Assembly (NCBI GenBank): GCA_963971225.1 | Contig: OZ020269.1 | Span: 930,001-994,000, forward strand | DNA length: 64,000 nt | Reading direction: 5' to 3' | DNA from: Melieria omissa | Lineage: Eukaryota > Arthropoda > Insecta > Diptera > Ulidiidae | Notes under the pieces: generated by a model | Told to the model about the DNA's origin: nothing | Database searches by the model: none | What the model saw: the letters and a program-made list of their open reading frames with translations, nothing else | Shown here: positions 8,752 through 19,235 of the stretch, piece after piece | Position numbering within the stretch: position 1 is the first letter of the stretch | Layout of the letters: each line of letters opens with the position of its first letter | Made by a program: the position numbers and the translations under genes

Positions 8752-8830
8752 CCATTTCCCTTAAGCGAAAAATTATTACCCGGAATAATTTTTTAAGATA
8801 GTGTGGGTCTGGGGGGGGGGGGGGTTTGGA
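8752..8830 (-). promoter_or_regulatory. Mdg-b polypurine-tract region with poly(C) run
   Basis: On the sense strand a run of 14 C (plus-strand G at 8811-8824) is followed by GGAATAATTTTTCGCTTAAG, then GGAAATGG and the LTR. Mdg-c has the same order before its 3' LTR: C8 at 27993-28000, the same 20-mer start, then GGGTAAGGG. The last purine stretch should prime plus-strand DNA. Confidence 0.6.
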
Positions 8831-8993
8831 AATGCTTTACATTAATTTTAATATGTGTATAGATAATAATATGAGTGGTAGTGATTATATAATTGGTAGT
8901 TTTCTAAGAATAGTTCTTAAGTAAGTGGTAGTTGTAGGGGTAGTTAATATGATTACAAGTGTAGTTGTTATTCTTTATGTTTGGTTTTATTGT

Positions 8994-11900
8994 CTACATA
9001 TCCATGGTATACGGTTGTAGTGAGTCGTTGTGGACTTCTTTTTCTTTTCCATTATAATCGATTACGGAATTTACTCCTTTTCGTTTTAAAATTCTGTATG
9101 GTCCGCTGTATGGACTCATGTTCTTTTTTCTGTTTTCTACTTTCAATAGTACCAAGTCATTGACTTCCAAGTGCAATGGGTTGTTGTATTGTTGGTCTTG
9201 TTTATGTTTACGTTTAGTGTTTGTTTGAATTGTGCTTGTCTTTGCTTTTTGTATTGCGTCATGTAATCTGATCTTGAGTTCGTTTGCATAATTGTCGTAA
9301 TCGTAAATCGGTTGTGTGTACTTGAGTGTGTCAGTGGGTAGCGATGGTAATTTACCGAAAATTAGTTCGAATGGTGTGTATTCTGTATCAATGTTAGGTG
9401 TCGTGTTATATGCAAATGTGTAGTACGGTATCCATTTATCCCATTCATCATCATTGGCATAATTTAGTAAGAATTCATTGAGTACCCTATGGTTTCTTTC
9501 TGGTAAACCTATTGTTTGATGGTGGTAAGGTGTTGAGAATAATTGTTCTATCTGTAAGAGGGAGCATATGTTGCTCATTAACTCATTTGTGAACTCGGTT
9601 CCTCTGTCTGATTTAAGAATTTTAAACTGTCCGTATTTCAAAATCAATTGTTCTTCTAATGTTTTTGCTGTGGTAGTCGCGTCTTTGGTGCTCATTGGGT
9701 GCGCTATGACGTATTTAGTTAGTTCGCATTGCATTGTGAGAATGTATCGATAGCTGTTGGACATGCGGAGTGGTCCGACAGTGTCAATTGATACTATTTG
9801 GAAACTGTCACTTGGTGTGGTCGTCATTGTAATTTGTTCTTTCGTGTGTCTTGTTTGTTTGTTTTTGGCACATTTATGGCAGTTATTTATGTATGTTTTT
9901 ACCATTCTGTTCATGTTTTTCCATGTATATCGCTGTTTGAGTTTCAAAACTGTTTTTCTTACGCCAAGGTGTCCTCCATGTGTGGAATTGTGGAATTCTT
10001 TTATTAGTTTGAATTTTATGATGTCCTCTTTTATTCTCTGGGGTGGTGTGTATATTAGTATGTTCAAATTTGGCCTTACGCATTTCTTGTATGCTTTTTC
10101 ATAAATATCCTTCAATTCATTTGTGCGCGTCTTTTTAAATATTTCATCACTTGTCGACAGTGCTAATTCTTTAATATTGTATTTTCTCATGGTACATATG
10201 ATCTTCTCCATAGTCGAAACTAGTTTCGTAGGGTTATCGCTGCATCGTACTGTTATGTTCTCATCAACTATTTCGACCATTGCCTGGGCTAATGGCTTAG
10301 TTGGAATTAAATTGGCCTCAAAATTAAAGTGTAATTTCTTAATATTTTTGATATCTGCTATGGACGTGCATTGCCACATATGAAGTTGATCAGGCTTCTG
10401 TGTTGTGCAGTTCTCCTTAGGTGTATCTTCTAGTCCTTTTTCGGACATGCCCCGTGTGATTGCTAGTGTTCGTTTAACAGATTTATCTTCTGTAAGAGGA
10501 ATCATTGATTTTAGATAGTCTGAGTAAATTTTGATTCTTGACAATGCGTCAGCGTTGGTGTTCATTTTGCCTTGTTTATATATTATGTCAAAATCATAAT
10601 CCGATAGATCGAGTCTTGTTCGTGTCATTTTGGATGACGGGTTTTTGTGTGTGAATAAGGATACTAAAGGTCTATGATCTGTTATTACTGTGAATCTTCG
10701 TCCATATAGGTATGGTTTAAAGAAATTAATAGCCCAATGTATGGCCAAAAGTTCTTTTTCAATTACCGGTTTGTTTAGGTCGTGCTTTTGTAACGATTTG
10801 CTGGCGTATGCAATTGGTAGATCTTCGCCTACTTCGCCTTGCGAGAGTACAGCTCCTAATGCGAAATCTGATGCATCCGTTGTTACTAGGAATGGTTTGT
10901 CAAAATTTGGGTATTGTAGAATTGGTGGGTTTATCAATAATTTTTTTAGTTTTGTGAAAGCGTCTTCGCACTCTTTACTCCATTCGAATTTGGCGTTTTT
11001 CTTTTGTAGTGAATTGAAACATTTCGTAATTTTCGCGAAATCCGGAATAAATCTTCTGTAGTAATTGCAGAATGCGGTGAATCTTCTGACGTCGTTGGCG
11101 TTCGTTGGTGTCGGGTAGTTCTTAATGGTTTCGAATTTGGCTGGGTCTGGTTTGATGCCATGTCGTGTAATTAGGTGTCCTAGGTATACAACTTCTGGTC
11201 GTAGGAAACAACATTTATTCGCGTTGAGTTTCAGGTTGTATCTTTTTAGTTTGTTTAGTACTTTAATTAAATTGTCAGTGTGGTGTTGTATACTACATCC
11301 AAAAACAATTATGTCGTCTACGTAAAGGAATGCTTCTGAGTCTAATCCTGGTAGTGCTATGGTTAGCATTCTTTGGAAACTGTTTGATGAGATTTTTAGT
11401 CCAAATGGTAGTCGTTTGAATTGATAGTGTCCGTTTGAAGTGGAAAATGCTGTTAATGGTCTTGAATTTTTGTCGAGTGGGATCTGATGGAATGAGCTGG
11501 TCATGTCTAATGTGGAGAACCATTTCGCTCTGCCTAGTTTGTCTAGTACGTCTTCTAGTCGTGTAAGTGGAAATTTATCATTCACTATCCTGTCATTGAG
11601 TTTTCGGAAGTCGACAACTAAACGCCATTTTGTCTCGTTTGGGTTTCCCTTTTTTGGTACAAGTAACAGTGGTGCATTATACGGACTAACTGAATGTTCG
11701 ATGATGTCGTCTTTTAATAGTTGTTGAACCTGCTTTTCGATTTCTTCTGTTTGTGTGTGGGGTAGTCTGTAGTTCTTTATGTATACTGGTGTGTTGTTCG
11801 AGGTCGAAATCTTTTGGGTATAGAAATTGCTTGTTGTAAGTGTTTCGTTTTCTAGGTGAAAAACGTCTTGGTATGTTTTGAGAATTTCTATCAGTTCGTC

Positions 11901-12700
11901 TTTTGTTTTGGTGTCTGTGCAATGAATATTGAGAGATTTTATTAGTTTGTTTAGTCTGTCTTGGCTGTGGGGTTGTTTGTTGTTAATTGCTAGGATTTTA
12001 TCATTTCTTAGAGGTTCAAATTTTAAATCGATGTCTTTTAGTTCTACTTCATGGTCGTTGGTGTTTAGAATTTTGATGTGTGTTGTACCTTTTGCTGGTG
12101 CAATGGAGTTGCTTATAAAGACTCCTTCTTTGATTTCTTGGTTAAAAATTACGCTGTCTTCTTTTAACTTCATATTTACTGGGGTAATGGATTGTGTTCT
12201 AGGGGGTACTTTTATTGTGTGTATGTGTAATGGTTTGGTTTCTTTTGGGATGATGATTTCGTTTTCGTTGACTAATAGGCTTATAGTGTACGTTTCGTAG
12301 TCGATTTTGCTGAAAAATTTGGCTCGAAAGTCTCTGCCTAGTATGCCGTCAAAAACTATTGGGAAATCAGGATTCACTACGTGAAATGGGTGTGAGATTT
12401 TCTCGTCATTGAAAAGTAATTGTAGTTGTATGGTTCCCAGTGAATGAATAATTCCTTTGGATATTCCAGTTAGTTTGCAGCTATCCTCTATCTTGTAGGA
12501 TTCATTGTCTCTTATGTTTGTTCTTTTGCATAGTGAAATGTCTGCGCCTGTGTCAATTAGAAATGTCAGTTTTTTGTTTGCATTGGAGCATTTTATGTGT
12601 ATGTAGTTTGTGAGATTATCCGATATTTTGAATATTTTTAATTGTGGTCTTGTGGTGGAGGAGAATTCTGTTCGTATTCGAATCGGGGATTGTCCTCGTA
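8994..12700 (-). CDS. pol: Mdg-b pol: protease, reverse transcriptase, RNase H, integrase
   Basis: The frame is open from inside gag (about 12700) to TAG at 8994, more than 1200 codons, and is entered by frameshift from gag. In order: protease (LTFLIDTGADIS, about 12540-12570); reverse transcriptase (WRLVVDFRKLND, STLDMTSSFHQIPLD, LPFGLKISSNSFQRML, catalytic FLYVDDIIVFG); RNase H (TTDASDFALGAVLSQ, ITDHRPLVSLFTHKN, NTNADALSR); and integrase with zinc site (H-H, then NNCHKCAKNK), core (SIDTVGPL, KSDRGTEFTNE, HQTIGLPERNHR) and a GPY/F-type end (SPYSGPYRILKRKGVNS). The usual serine or asparagine before the catalytic Glu region is LPE here. No stop or shift was seen, so it may be functional. Confidence 0.92.
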
Positions 12701-13665
12701 CTCGTTGTCCTCTTCCGCTCTCTTCTTATACGTCCTGTGTTGTTGTTGTATCGCCGCGGGTTGTTGTTGTGATTATTTTGGTTATATGATCCATTTCTGT
12801 TGTTGGTGTTGTTGGTATTGCCATAATTTTTAGTGTTTCGGTTATTTGATACATATCTGTTGTTGTTGTAATTGTTTTGGTTGTGATTGTTGCGCTGGTT
12901 ATTGTAGTTGCTGTTGTAGTTGCGCTGATTTGTATTTGCTCTGTCATTGTTGCTGTAGCGGTTGTTGTTTTGTGTGTTATATCTGCTGTGGTACAAGTTG
13001 TTTGCTTGGTGGGTGTTATTGTTTCTGTTGAAGTTGTTGTTTACTTGATTTGGACGGTGTTGGTTGTAGTTCGTGCGGTTCCTGCTGTTGTTGTTATGGT
13101 TATTTAGGAGCATTATTCGCGATCGGTTTTGCTCATTGTCTTTTTCCAATTCCAAATTCTTCGGCATTGCCGCGAAAATTGTCTGGTTGAAAAATTCGTT
13201 AAGCCCGTTCTTGAAAATTGTGAGGCTGTGTTGTTCGTTTAGTTTCATTATTATGGTTTGTTCTGCAGTTGTTGGGTTGTTGCCGGCTTGTGCGATCTGA
13301 AGCTTGTTTAGCTCGGCTATCATGTTCAGGATTTTGTCTTTGTATGTGTTGATTGTCATGTTTCGTTGCATAAAATATGCCAGTTGATTTTGGATTTGGG
13401 GTATGGTTGTGGAGCTCTTGTATCTGTCCTTTAATAATTCTTTTAGTGTGTCTATGTCTTCTGGTGCTGTTTGTCTGCTGATTGCTGTTCTCACTGTAGC
13501 GTCGAGATTTGCGTAAAAGACGAATTCAAGTAGTTCTATTCTACCCGGGGTATTGAGTTGTTTGTATATTAGTTCCATTATTTTCAGGAAGGTGTCTAGT
13601 TCTCTCTGATTCCCTGTGAAAGTTGGGATGGCTTTCATTGCCGTTTCAATACTAAATTCTGCCAT
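12616..13665 (-). pseudogene. gag: Mdg-b gag, near-complete with frame damage
   Basis: ATG at 13665 (MAEFSIETAMKAIPTF) opens a 349-residue gag homologous to Mdg-a and Mdg-c, with an Asn-rich tail. Compared with both relatives it lacks about ten codons at AAMPK|NLELEKD (near 13160). At about 12740 the frame shifts: the expected acidic gag end (EEDNEYEDNPRFEYEQ) lies in the neighbouring frame. The N-terminal extension (LKNIKKTPNR, 13666-13900) is open but has no upstream ATG in frame. Confidence 0.75.
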
Positions 13666-13952
13666 TGTTTGGGTGGATTCGTTTGTGTCTGTTTCTTGGG
13701 TTTGTTCGAGTTGTTCTTGTATTATTCTGTTTAAAGTGTCATAGGTGTTATTGAATGTTATTTTTATTCCTATTACACTTTTGTCGTCCTGTTCGTCAGT
13801 TATTAATTCGTCAAATTCTCTCTTTATATGTTGTATTTTTCCAAGTTTGTGTAGGATTGTGGTTTTGGTGTATATTCTGTTAGGTGTTTTCTTGATGTTT
13901 TTCAGTGTGTCTGTTCATTTACTTTTGTCTTCGAATCTGTCTATTTACTTAG

Positions 13953-14180
13953 TTAGAATCTCATATTGAGCATGTTGAACATGCGGTATGATTCTTCTTC
14001 CCGTGTTGTGTTATTTCGCACGTCCTCTATTGTCGGTTTTCTGGGCATACCAATTAGTTGCCAGTGTTTTATTAAAAAGTTTAGTCTTGTTTGGTCGTTT
14101 AACTCCTCGTGTTTTAACTGTATTTGTTTCAACTGTGGAATATCCCTTTCTTGGTGTTTTTTGTTAGTAGTTCTGTTCAT
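13953..14180 (-). CDS. Mdg-b small ORF C (75 aa)
   Basis: ATG at 14180; 75 residues, charged, no membrane segment. It shares IGMPRKPTIEDVRNNTTREE followed by RMFNMLN with Mdg-a ORF C (1222-1434). It lies between ORF B and gag in both. The family is not recognised. Confidence 0.65.
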   Translation of the reverse strand: MNRTTNKKHQERDIPQLKQIQLKHEELNDQTRLNFLIKHWQLIGMPRKPTIEDVRNNTTREEESYRMFNMLNMRF

Positions 14181-14255
14181 CTTGTTTCTATAAATCTTTG
14201 TACTTATCCTGTATCAAGTTTTAAATATACATGTATATATATTGTGTCTGTTTAT

Positions 14256-14480
14256 TCAGATGTTGGTGACGTATTTTCGTCCCTCATCGTTATTATTCTT
14301 ATTTATTTGTTTGTTAACATAAGACTTATAATATCTGTTAAGTTCTATTATTACCAATATTCCTACTACTAAACCTAGAAAATATGGTGGGTATTTTTCT
14401 TTGGTGTCGACGGGTGTTGTTGCAGCTGCTGCGTTGTTGTTGGCAACAACGATTTCTTCCCTGCTGTGTCGTCCTCCCAT
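14256..14480 (-). CDS. Mdg-b small ORF B: MG-start single-pass membrane microprotein
   Basis: ATG at 14480; 74 residues. The N-terminus MGGRHSREEIVVANNNAA fits an N-myristoylation signal (Gly2, Ser6). A hydrophobic segment YFLGLVVGILVIIEL is followed by NRYYKSYVNKQINKN. It aligns along its length with ORF B of Mdg-a and Mdg-c although the linker differs. The function is unknown; membrane attachment is inferred from sequence. Confidence 0.7.
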   Translation of the reverse strand: MGGRHSREEIVVANNNAAAATTPVDTKEKYPPYFLGLVVGILVIIELNRYYKSYVNKQINKNNNDEGRKYVTNI

Positions 14481-14489
14481 TAGTGTCGT

Positions 14490-14830
14490 CTTGCCGCTTG
14501 GATTTCCTGAAGTAGTTTTCTTTTTCCTTCTTTACGTGGTTCTTGTTGCAGCTCTCGGTGAAGGACTGCTAGTGTTTGTCGTTGGCGCACCTTCTTTCCT
14601 GCGCGTGGTCTTCTGTTGGGTCGGTGGGTAGGTTTATGTTGGTGGTTGTTCTCTTCCTTATGTTGGTGGTTGTTCTCTTCCTTCGGGGTTGTGTATTTTC
14701 TTGCTTGGCGTCTCTTGTATTCCTCTATTGTCAGGCTCGTCTTTGTCTTCTCGGGGGTCGTACAAATGTTGTTGTGTGATGCTGACCAATTTGTCGAAAA
14801 TGGAGTTGAACTCCTCGTGATCGGACATCT
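14490..14830 (-). pseudogene. Mdg-b small ORF A, frameshifted
   Basis: The minus strand opens MSDHEEFNSIFDKLVS near 14829, matching the start of ORF A in the other copies. The later part (TIEEYKRRQARK, RPRAGKKVRQR) is in another frame, so the copy is broken. A 24-bp tandem duplication (14636-14659 and 14660-14683) lies in the variable middle and is not itself frame-disrupting. Confidence 0.6.
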
Positions 14831-14925
14831 GGTTCGGGTGGAAAAATTTTCTAATCTTGATGGATTTTGTTAAGATCTACTTTGAAGTCAAAATTTTGGG
14901 GTTTAGAAAATCTGGTCTGCGTTTT

Positions 14926-14952
14926 GCAGGATCGTAGTCTGCAGGATCGCCA
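14926..14952 (-). promoter_or_regulatory. Mdg-b primer binding site with second PBS-like motif
   Basis: The sense strand reads TGGCGATCCTGCAG directly after the 5' LTR. The core CGATCCTGC is repeated once (14926-14934), 15 bases from the first (14941-14949). Confidence 0.75.
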
Positions 14953-15481
14953 TGTAGGGGTAAAAGCTGCTATTTCGTCATGTAGGGTACTGAGTGCATG
15001 TGTGTGTGTGAAGTGTATTTGGTCTATTATATTAATTATTAGCGGACCTCGCCTCAACAGTGGATGGCTAAGTTAGAGCCTCAGTGAACTTCTTTACGAT
15101 AAATCAAAACGCAGGGTTTCGGTTTGCCGCAAGAACAGAAGTTAACTTTATTCCGTAAGAACTATGGCTTATAAAGAAAAACATAACTGTTATACTCGCA
15201 TAGCATTTCCAATACTCCGCCCATTATTCCAGAGTACAGTTTAAACTGACCAATCCGTAGGCAAGGACCAAAATAGCTGATCTTGCACATTTCCGTTAGG
15301 AACAGTGCGCTGCGGTAGGTAGCGTTGAACTCGCTCGGCCGCCGTCACAAGTGCTGACTTGCTTTGTTTACAACTGCGGCGCGCGTTTCGAGTGGTAACC
15401 TGACACCAGTGCATAACGGAATATGTAATGGCACGATCAGACGGATAGTGTCGGTGTGAGTGACCATGTGGTACCACTACA
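14953..15481 (-). repeat. Mdg-b 5' LTR (529 bp)
   Basis: The sense strand begins TGTAGTGGTACCACATGG and ends CTTTTACCCCTACA. It carries a TATA-like element (minus TTTATAAG; plus 15168-15175) and AATAAA (plus TTTATT, 15147-15152) about 20 bases downstream. Confidence 0.9.
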
Positions 15482-16176
15482 CCATATTGCTATGACAAAT
15501 ATATATGCTATAAAAGGCATATCGGGTGGGCGTGGTCAATCTTATATAGCCTATGTTAACATCAACGAAGCACGGAATCATTCGATATTAATACTGATTT
15601 ACGTGTCGGTAGCTTCGGTTTGTTAGTTTAGATGGCACGGAAAGTGGGCGTGACCGATTATATTATAGCCTATGTTTGCCGCAATGACACACTGAATCGT
15701 GTGATACCCATATTGCTATGACAAATATACCATGGCTGATTTTTTATTATAGTGGGCGTGATGAAAAGACATATCAGGTGGGCGTGGTCAATCTTATATA
15801 TCCTATGTTAACATCAATGAAACACGGAATCATTTGGTATTAATACTGATTTACCAACATGTACCGTAGCTTCGTTTTGTTAGTTTAGTGAGCACGGAAA
15901 GTGGGCGTGTCCGATTATGTTAAAGCCTATGTTTGCCGCAATGATACGCTGAATCGTTTGATACACATATTGCCTTACAAAAGCATACCATAGATGAGTT
16001 TTGTTACCATAGTGGGCGTAATAAGGGGGCGTGGGCATTCTCATATAGCCTATGTACCATTCCCACAGATAAAAAAATGTTTGGTGCTTATTTCATCTAA
16101 ATCGGTTCAGTGGTTTTTGCCTGATTGTGGCTCAAAAAACGTCACACTTGCTTTTATATAATAGTATAGATATAGA

Positions 16177-16542
16177 TGAAATAAACAAGAAGAAGCAAGT
16201 AGCTGACAGGTTTGTCACCCCATACCCTTATTTTGAAACATAGCATTTGAAATTCAATTTTGTTTTGGCGTTCAGATAGTATTTTTAACCCCAATCAAAA
16301 CGTGAAAGTGAAAATATTCTTGTGTTTTAAAATTTTGATCGCGGAGAAAATGCCGAGTAGATGCTGTTTGTGCAAGACAGCACATGGCAATACCAATAGT
16401 TATACAGCGTGTGGATCTGCCGCCACGGAAACGAATCGGAATAATGCAGACTCTTAACTATAGCTCCGAAGTGGAGCCTAGGCGTTACAAGTCAAAATTG
16501 CCCGGATATGTTACAAGATTTATATAGATTTTATAGCACGCG
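16177..16542. other. Flank shared with 59.3-59.66 kb and 61.23 kb, no gene
   Basis: Bases 16177-16493 repeat 59337-59660. From CGGATATGTTAC (16494) the sequence instead matches 61231 onward, the start of block M. A 30-codon frame at 16350 (MPSRCCLCKTAHGN) is present in both copies but shows no domain. TSD CGCG of G17-a is 16539-16542. Confidence 0.6.
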
Positions 16543-16770
16543 AGTTATAATAAAACACGGTTTTGATTGTGTAAGACTCAACTCTTTACTGTCTAATTAT
16601 TGAATGACAAAATGTTAACTGACTTAAAGTGGTGAAAAATGAAAAATCAAAGATGAGAGATTACATATACTCTTTTTAACTTATAATAATGTGTGTAATA
16701 TGTAACTCTTATACTGTGCATATATATATATGTATGAATATATCTACAATAACATGTAGAATATGTAACT
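16543..16770 (-). repeat. G17-a 3' LTR (228 bp)
   Basis: It begins AGTTATAATAAAACACGG and ends ATATGTAACT on the plus strand, nearly identical to the 5' copy at 31258-31487. The termini AGTTA/TAACT are short inverted repeats. Confidence 0.9.
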
Positions 16771-16903
16771 TCTCCATCGCTAGAATTGAAGATATATCTT
16801 AAATTCTAATTTAGTATAATTTCAATTTGATAATACAGGATCGTTAGGTCTAAGGTTTTAAAGTAAGATTTTTTTTTTTAATATAATATACACAAAAGAA
16901 ATT

Positions 16904-18765
16904 TAAACTTGTGTTTCGATAATATTTTCGTATTTGAGTTTTCTTTTAATATTAGAGCTATGAATATTTTGTAGTTTAGAATTTTTGTACTTCGGCTGTT
17001 CCTTATGCCGTACAGATTTGTAATTTTTTATGTATCCATCAATCCTTTCCTCTTCATAATTTTCTCTGCATTCATTTCTTTTATTGATATAATTTGTTTT
17101 ATTTTTAGAATATTGTCATATATTTTCCTTTTATTACAATTTCCAAGTTCAATATTTATTGGTTTCTCTTTTGTAACTGAATGATATGTATTGTTATAGT
17201 ATTCTATTGCTTTGCTTATTTTATCTTTAATATTCAGAGAATTTTGCTCTATCATCAGTACTCTTATTTTTTCGGAAATGGTATTATGAAGCCTTTCAAT
17301 ATCGGCATTGCCAGTGTGGTTGTTAGGTTTCACTAAATGAAGATCTATATTTTCTGTTTTTAAGTATTCTTTTATATTTATGCTTTTGAATTCATTATCG
17401 CAAATTAGTTTTTGGAAATGCCCCTTTTGTGATTTATAAAGTCTGATTTTTTCTATTATTGTTTGGCTAGTTCTATCTTCTAGGTAATAAGGAACAGCAA
17501 CTTTGAACAGCGATCGATAAATGTTAAAAAATTTGATTTTGAGTTGGTATAGATATCCATATGTACTATCTCTTTTATATCTGTTGGAGTTTCTGTTAGG
17601 TGAAATTTAGCTTTAAGGGGTTATATACCTTTTTGTGGCTCAAAAATCGAAAAAAATTTTTATGACTTCTTTTTGAAGTATATACTTTTAACAATTTTTC
17701 TGCAAAATTTCATCGAGATCGGGGCACTAGAGCCTAAGATACGGCCGTTCATAGCGCGCAGTTTCCGGAACTCAAGTATTCAACTCAAACTTTAAACGTG
17801 ATTTTCTCCAAATGATGTTTTTTGAAAAATGCCATCGCGGTGAGCACGATATCCCGCTAACCACTACAGCGATCAATTTGAAATTTTGAGGGGTTGTTTG
17901 TACATACAATAGCTAATTCGTGAACGAAGGAATTTTTTTTTCGACAAATTCTTCTATTTTTTTTTGGCAAAAAACTCAATTTTTTTACCTTAAAAAATCG
18001 AAATTTTTGGGAAAAATAGCACTGTAACTGTAAAAATTTTTTTTTTTTTAAATCCTTCGTTCACGAACAAGGTAACACTATGTACTAACGTGGTCTTGTT
18101 TTTTTGTTTTTTTTAGCTGAGCCGTTACCTCGATTTCATGCTCACCGTCAACCACTGCTAACAAAAGGAGTTCTGCGGCAAGGACTTCCCCAATTTTTCG
18201 AATTTTCGCTTGAAATTTTATACAAATTCACATAAGGACATGTACTTTTATAAACTTTGTATTGTATTTGAATAAAACTATGGTAACATGCTTAAAAAAA
18301 AAAATTAAAACTCTGTATTTCCCTACAGAAAAATATATATAACCCCTTAATAGGATTACGGTCGAATTTAGATTTAGTGCGTAGAACAATTATTTATATA
18401 TTTTTGAATTAAAACTTTTAAATTAGGAATATAAATTAGTTTTTTTAAACATAAATAGTTTTCATCAATACCAGTATGGCCAGTTTCGTTTTTATGATAG
18501 TTATGAGTTTGTTTATAAGCTTCTTCCTCCGAGTCAATATCTTTTGCATGGTACGAACACCGAACGAATTTGATATTTCTAAATCCCCCATACAACTCTA
18601 TTATTTTATTTTGCAATATGCTGTACTGATTGTCATCTAACTCAGTGTATATACCTATTTTACCTTTAGTTATATATTTTTTAGAATATCTTCGAAATTA
18701 CTTTCTAAGTTAGAAGCGCTTATGTAAATTTTTTTATTTTTTCCCTTTTGTTCCATATCTTTCTC
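16904..18765 (-). pseudogene. pol: G17-a integrase remnant, split by TT-1
   Basis: Minus-strand fragments encode the zinc-binding start (THNYHKNETGHTGIDENYL, 18374-18616), part of the catalytic core (DNEFKSINIKEYLKTEN and PNNHTGNADIERLHNTISE, 17270-17400) and the C-terminus (KSVRHKEQPKYKNSKLQN) with a stop near 16904. TT-1 interrupts it at 17617-18346. Further stops and shifts occur (for example after GLMDT at 17028), and the second cysteine of the zinc site is missing, so it is dead. Confidence 0.8.
17617..18346. mobile_element. TT-1: non-autonomous TTAA element (730 bp)
   Basis: TTAA flanks both sides (17613-17616, 18347-18350). The ends are inverted: GGGGTTATATA at left and TATATAACCCC at right. 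The interior is a loose foldback (GTGAACGAAGGA near 17920 against TCCTTCGTTCAC near 18052). There is no coding frame. TTAA targeting suggests mobilisation by a piggyBac-type transposase (inference). Confidence 0.8.
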
Positions 18766-19235
18766 TTAACATTCTACTAGGATAATTTGCGTTTTAAATC
18801 TGTTTACCACAGTGTCCAACAGGGGAATGTGGTCGTGAGCATCTTCTTTTTGTGAATGCATAGTATGTAAATCGTCCGATGTATTATTATATAAGGAACC
18901 TGTAGATGTTGTAGCTACCATATTAATTTCATTAGTGTCTGTGTTAATTCGGCTCAAAAAGTCTGCTACTAAATTTTCCTTTCCTTTTATATAGGTGACA
19001 TTGATATTAAATTCGGTTAATTTAATAAGCCAACGATGGAGTCTTGGACTCATCTTTCCCTGTGATTTAATGAAAAGCCATTTTAGAGGCTGATGGTCTG
19101 AGAGAATTTCGAATTTGGTACCGTACAAATATGGCCGAAAATAACTAGTTCCCCACACGAGAGCAAGTAGTTCTCGCTCGGTAGCCGAATAATTTTTTTC
19201 ATGTTCATTCAACATCCTGCTTGCGAAACGTAACA
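18766..19235 (-). pseudogene. pol: G17-a RNase H fragment
   Basis: The frame encodes RNase H of Ty3/Gypsy type: SRMLNEHEKNYSATERELLA, YLYGTKFEILSDHQPLKWLF and ENLVADFLSRIN. The N-terminal part is separated from reverse transcriptase by Mar-1. Residues upstream of about 19235 look unlike RNase H and probably belong to the mariner leader. Confidence 0.8.

Larger units (their letters stand above)
8335..15481 (-). mobile_element. Mdg-b: complete mdg1/412-like retrotransposon (7147 bp)
   Basis: This element has two LTRs, primer site, small ORFs, gag and an apparently unbroken pol. The target duplication CCAT stands at 8331-8334 and 15482-15485; the empty site is in Hel-2 (CCAT, 54528-54531). It therefore entered after the duplication that made Hel-1 and Hel-2. 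Damage includes a 112-bp deletion in the 3' LTR, a frameshift in ORF A, a frameshift near the gag end and an in-frame loss in gag. Confidence 0.92.
7452..16176 (-). mobile_element. Hel-1: non-autonomous Helitron, split by Mdg-b
   Basis: On the minus strand the element starts TCTATATCTATAC (16176) and ends GGGCCCTACTAG (7452): 5' TC, 3' CTAG, as in Helitrons. Just before CTAG the better-preserved Hel-2 copy can form a hairpin (TGCG-T-GC, loop AAA, GC-CGCA). The flanks TTCATGA and TGAAATAAAC are contiguous at 59331-59346, so it entered between A and T without a target duplication. Without Mdg-b and its duplicated CCAT it is about 1574 bp, with no coding capacity. Confidence 0.8.

Noticed and set aside
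8811..8824. G14 run as a sequencing artefact
   Set aside because: A C8 run at the matching place in Mdg-c indicates a genuine feature, although the exact length could be misread.
12642..13107. Cys/Val-rich plus-strand frames
   Set aside because: Antisense of the Asn-rich gag tail (AAC codons read as GTT), not real proteins.
16260..16457. 65-codon frame with CCLC motif
   Set aside because: It is present twice (also near 59510) as part of a duplicated flank, with no domain and no conservation pattern beyond the duplication.
16908..17030. env gene of G17-a
   Set aside because: Only the integrase C-terminus and about 130 bp of leader to the LTR are present; no room for env. Mdg-b and Mdg-c also have none.
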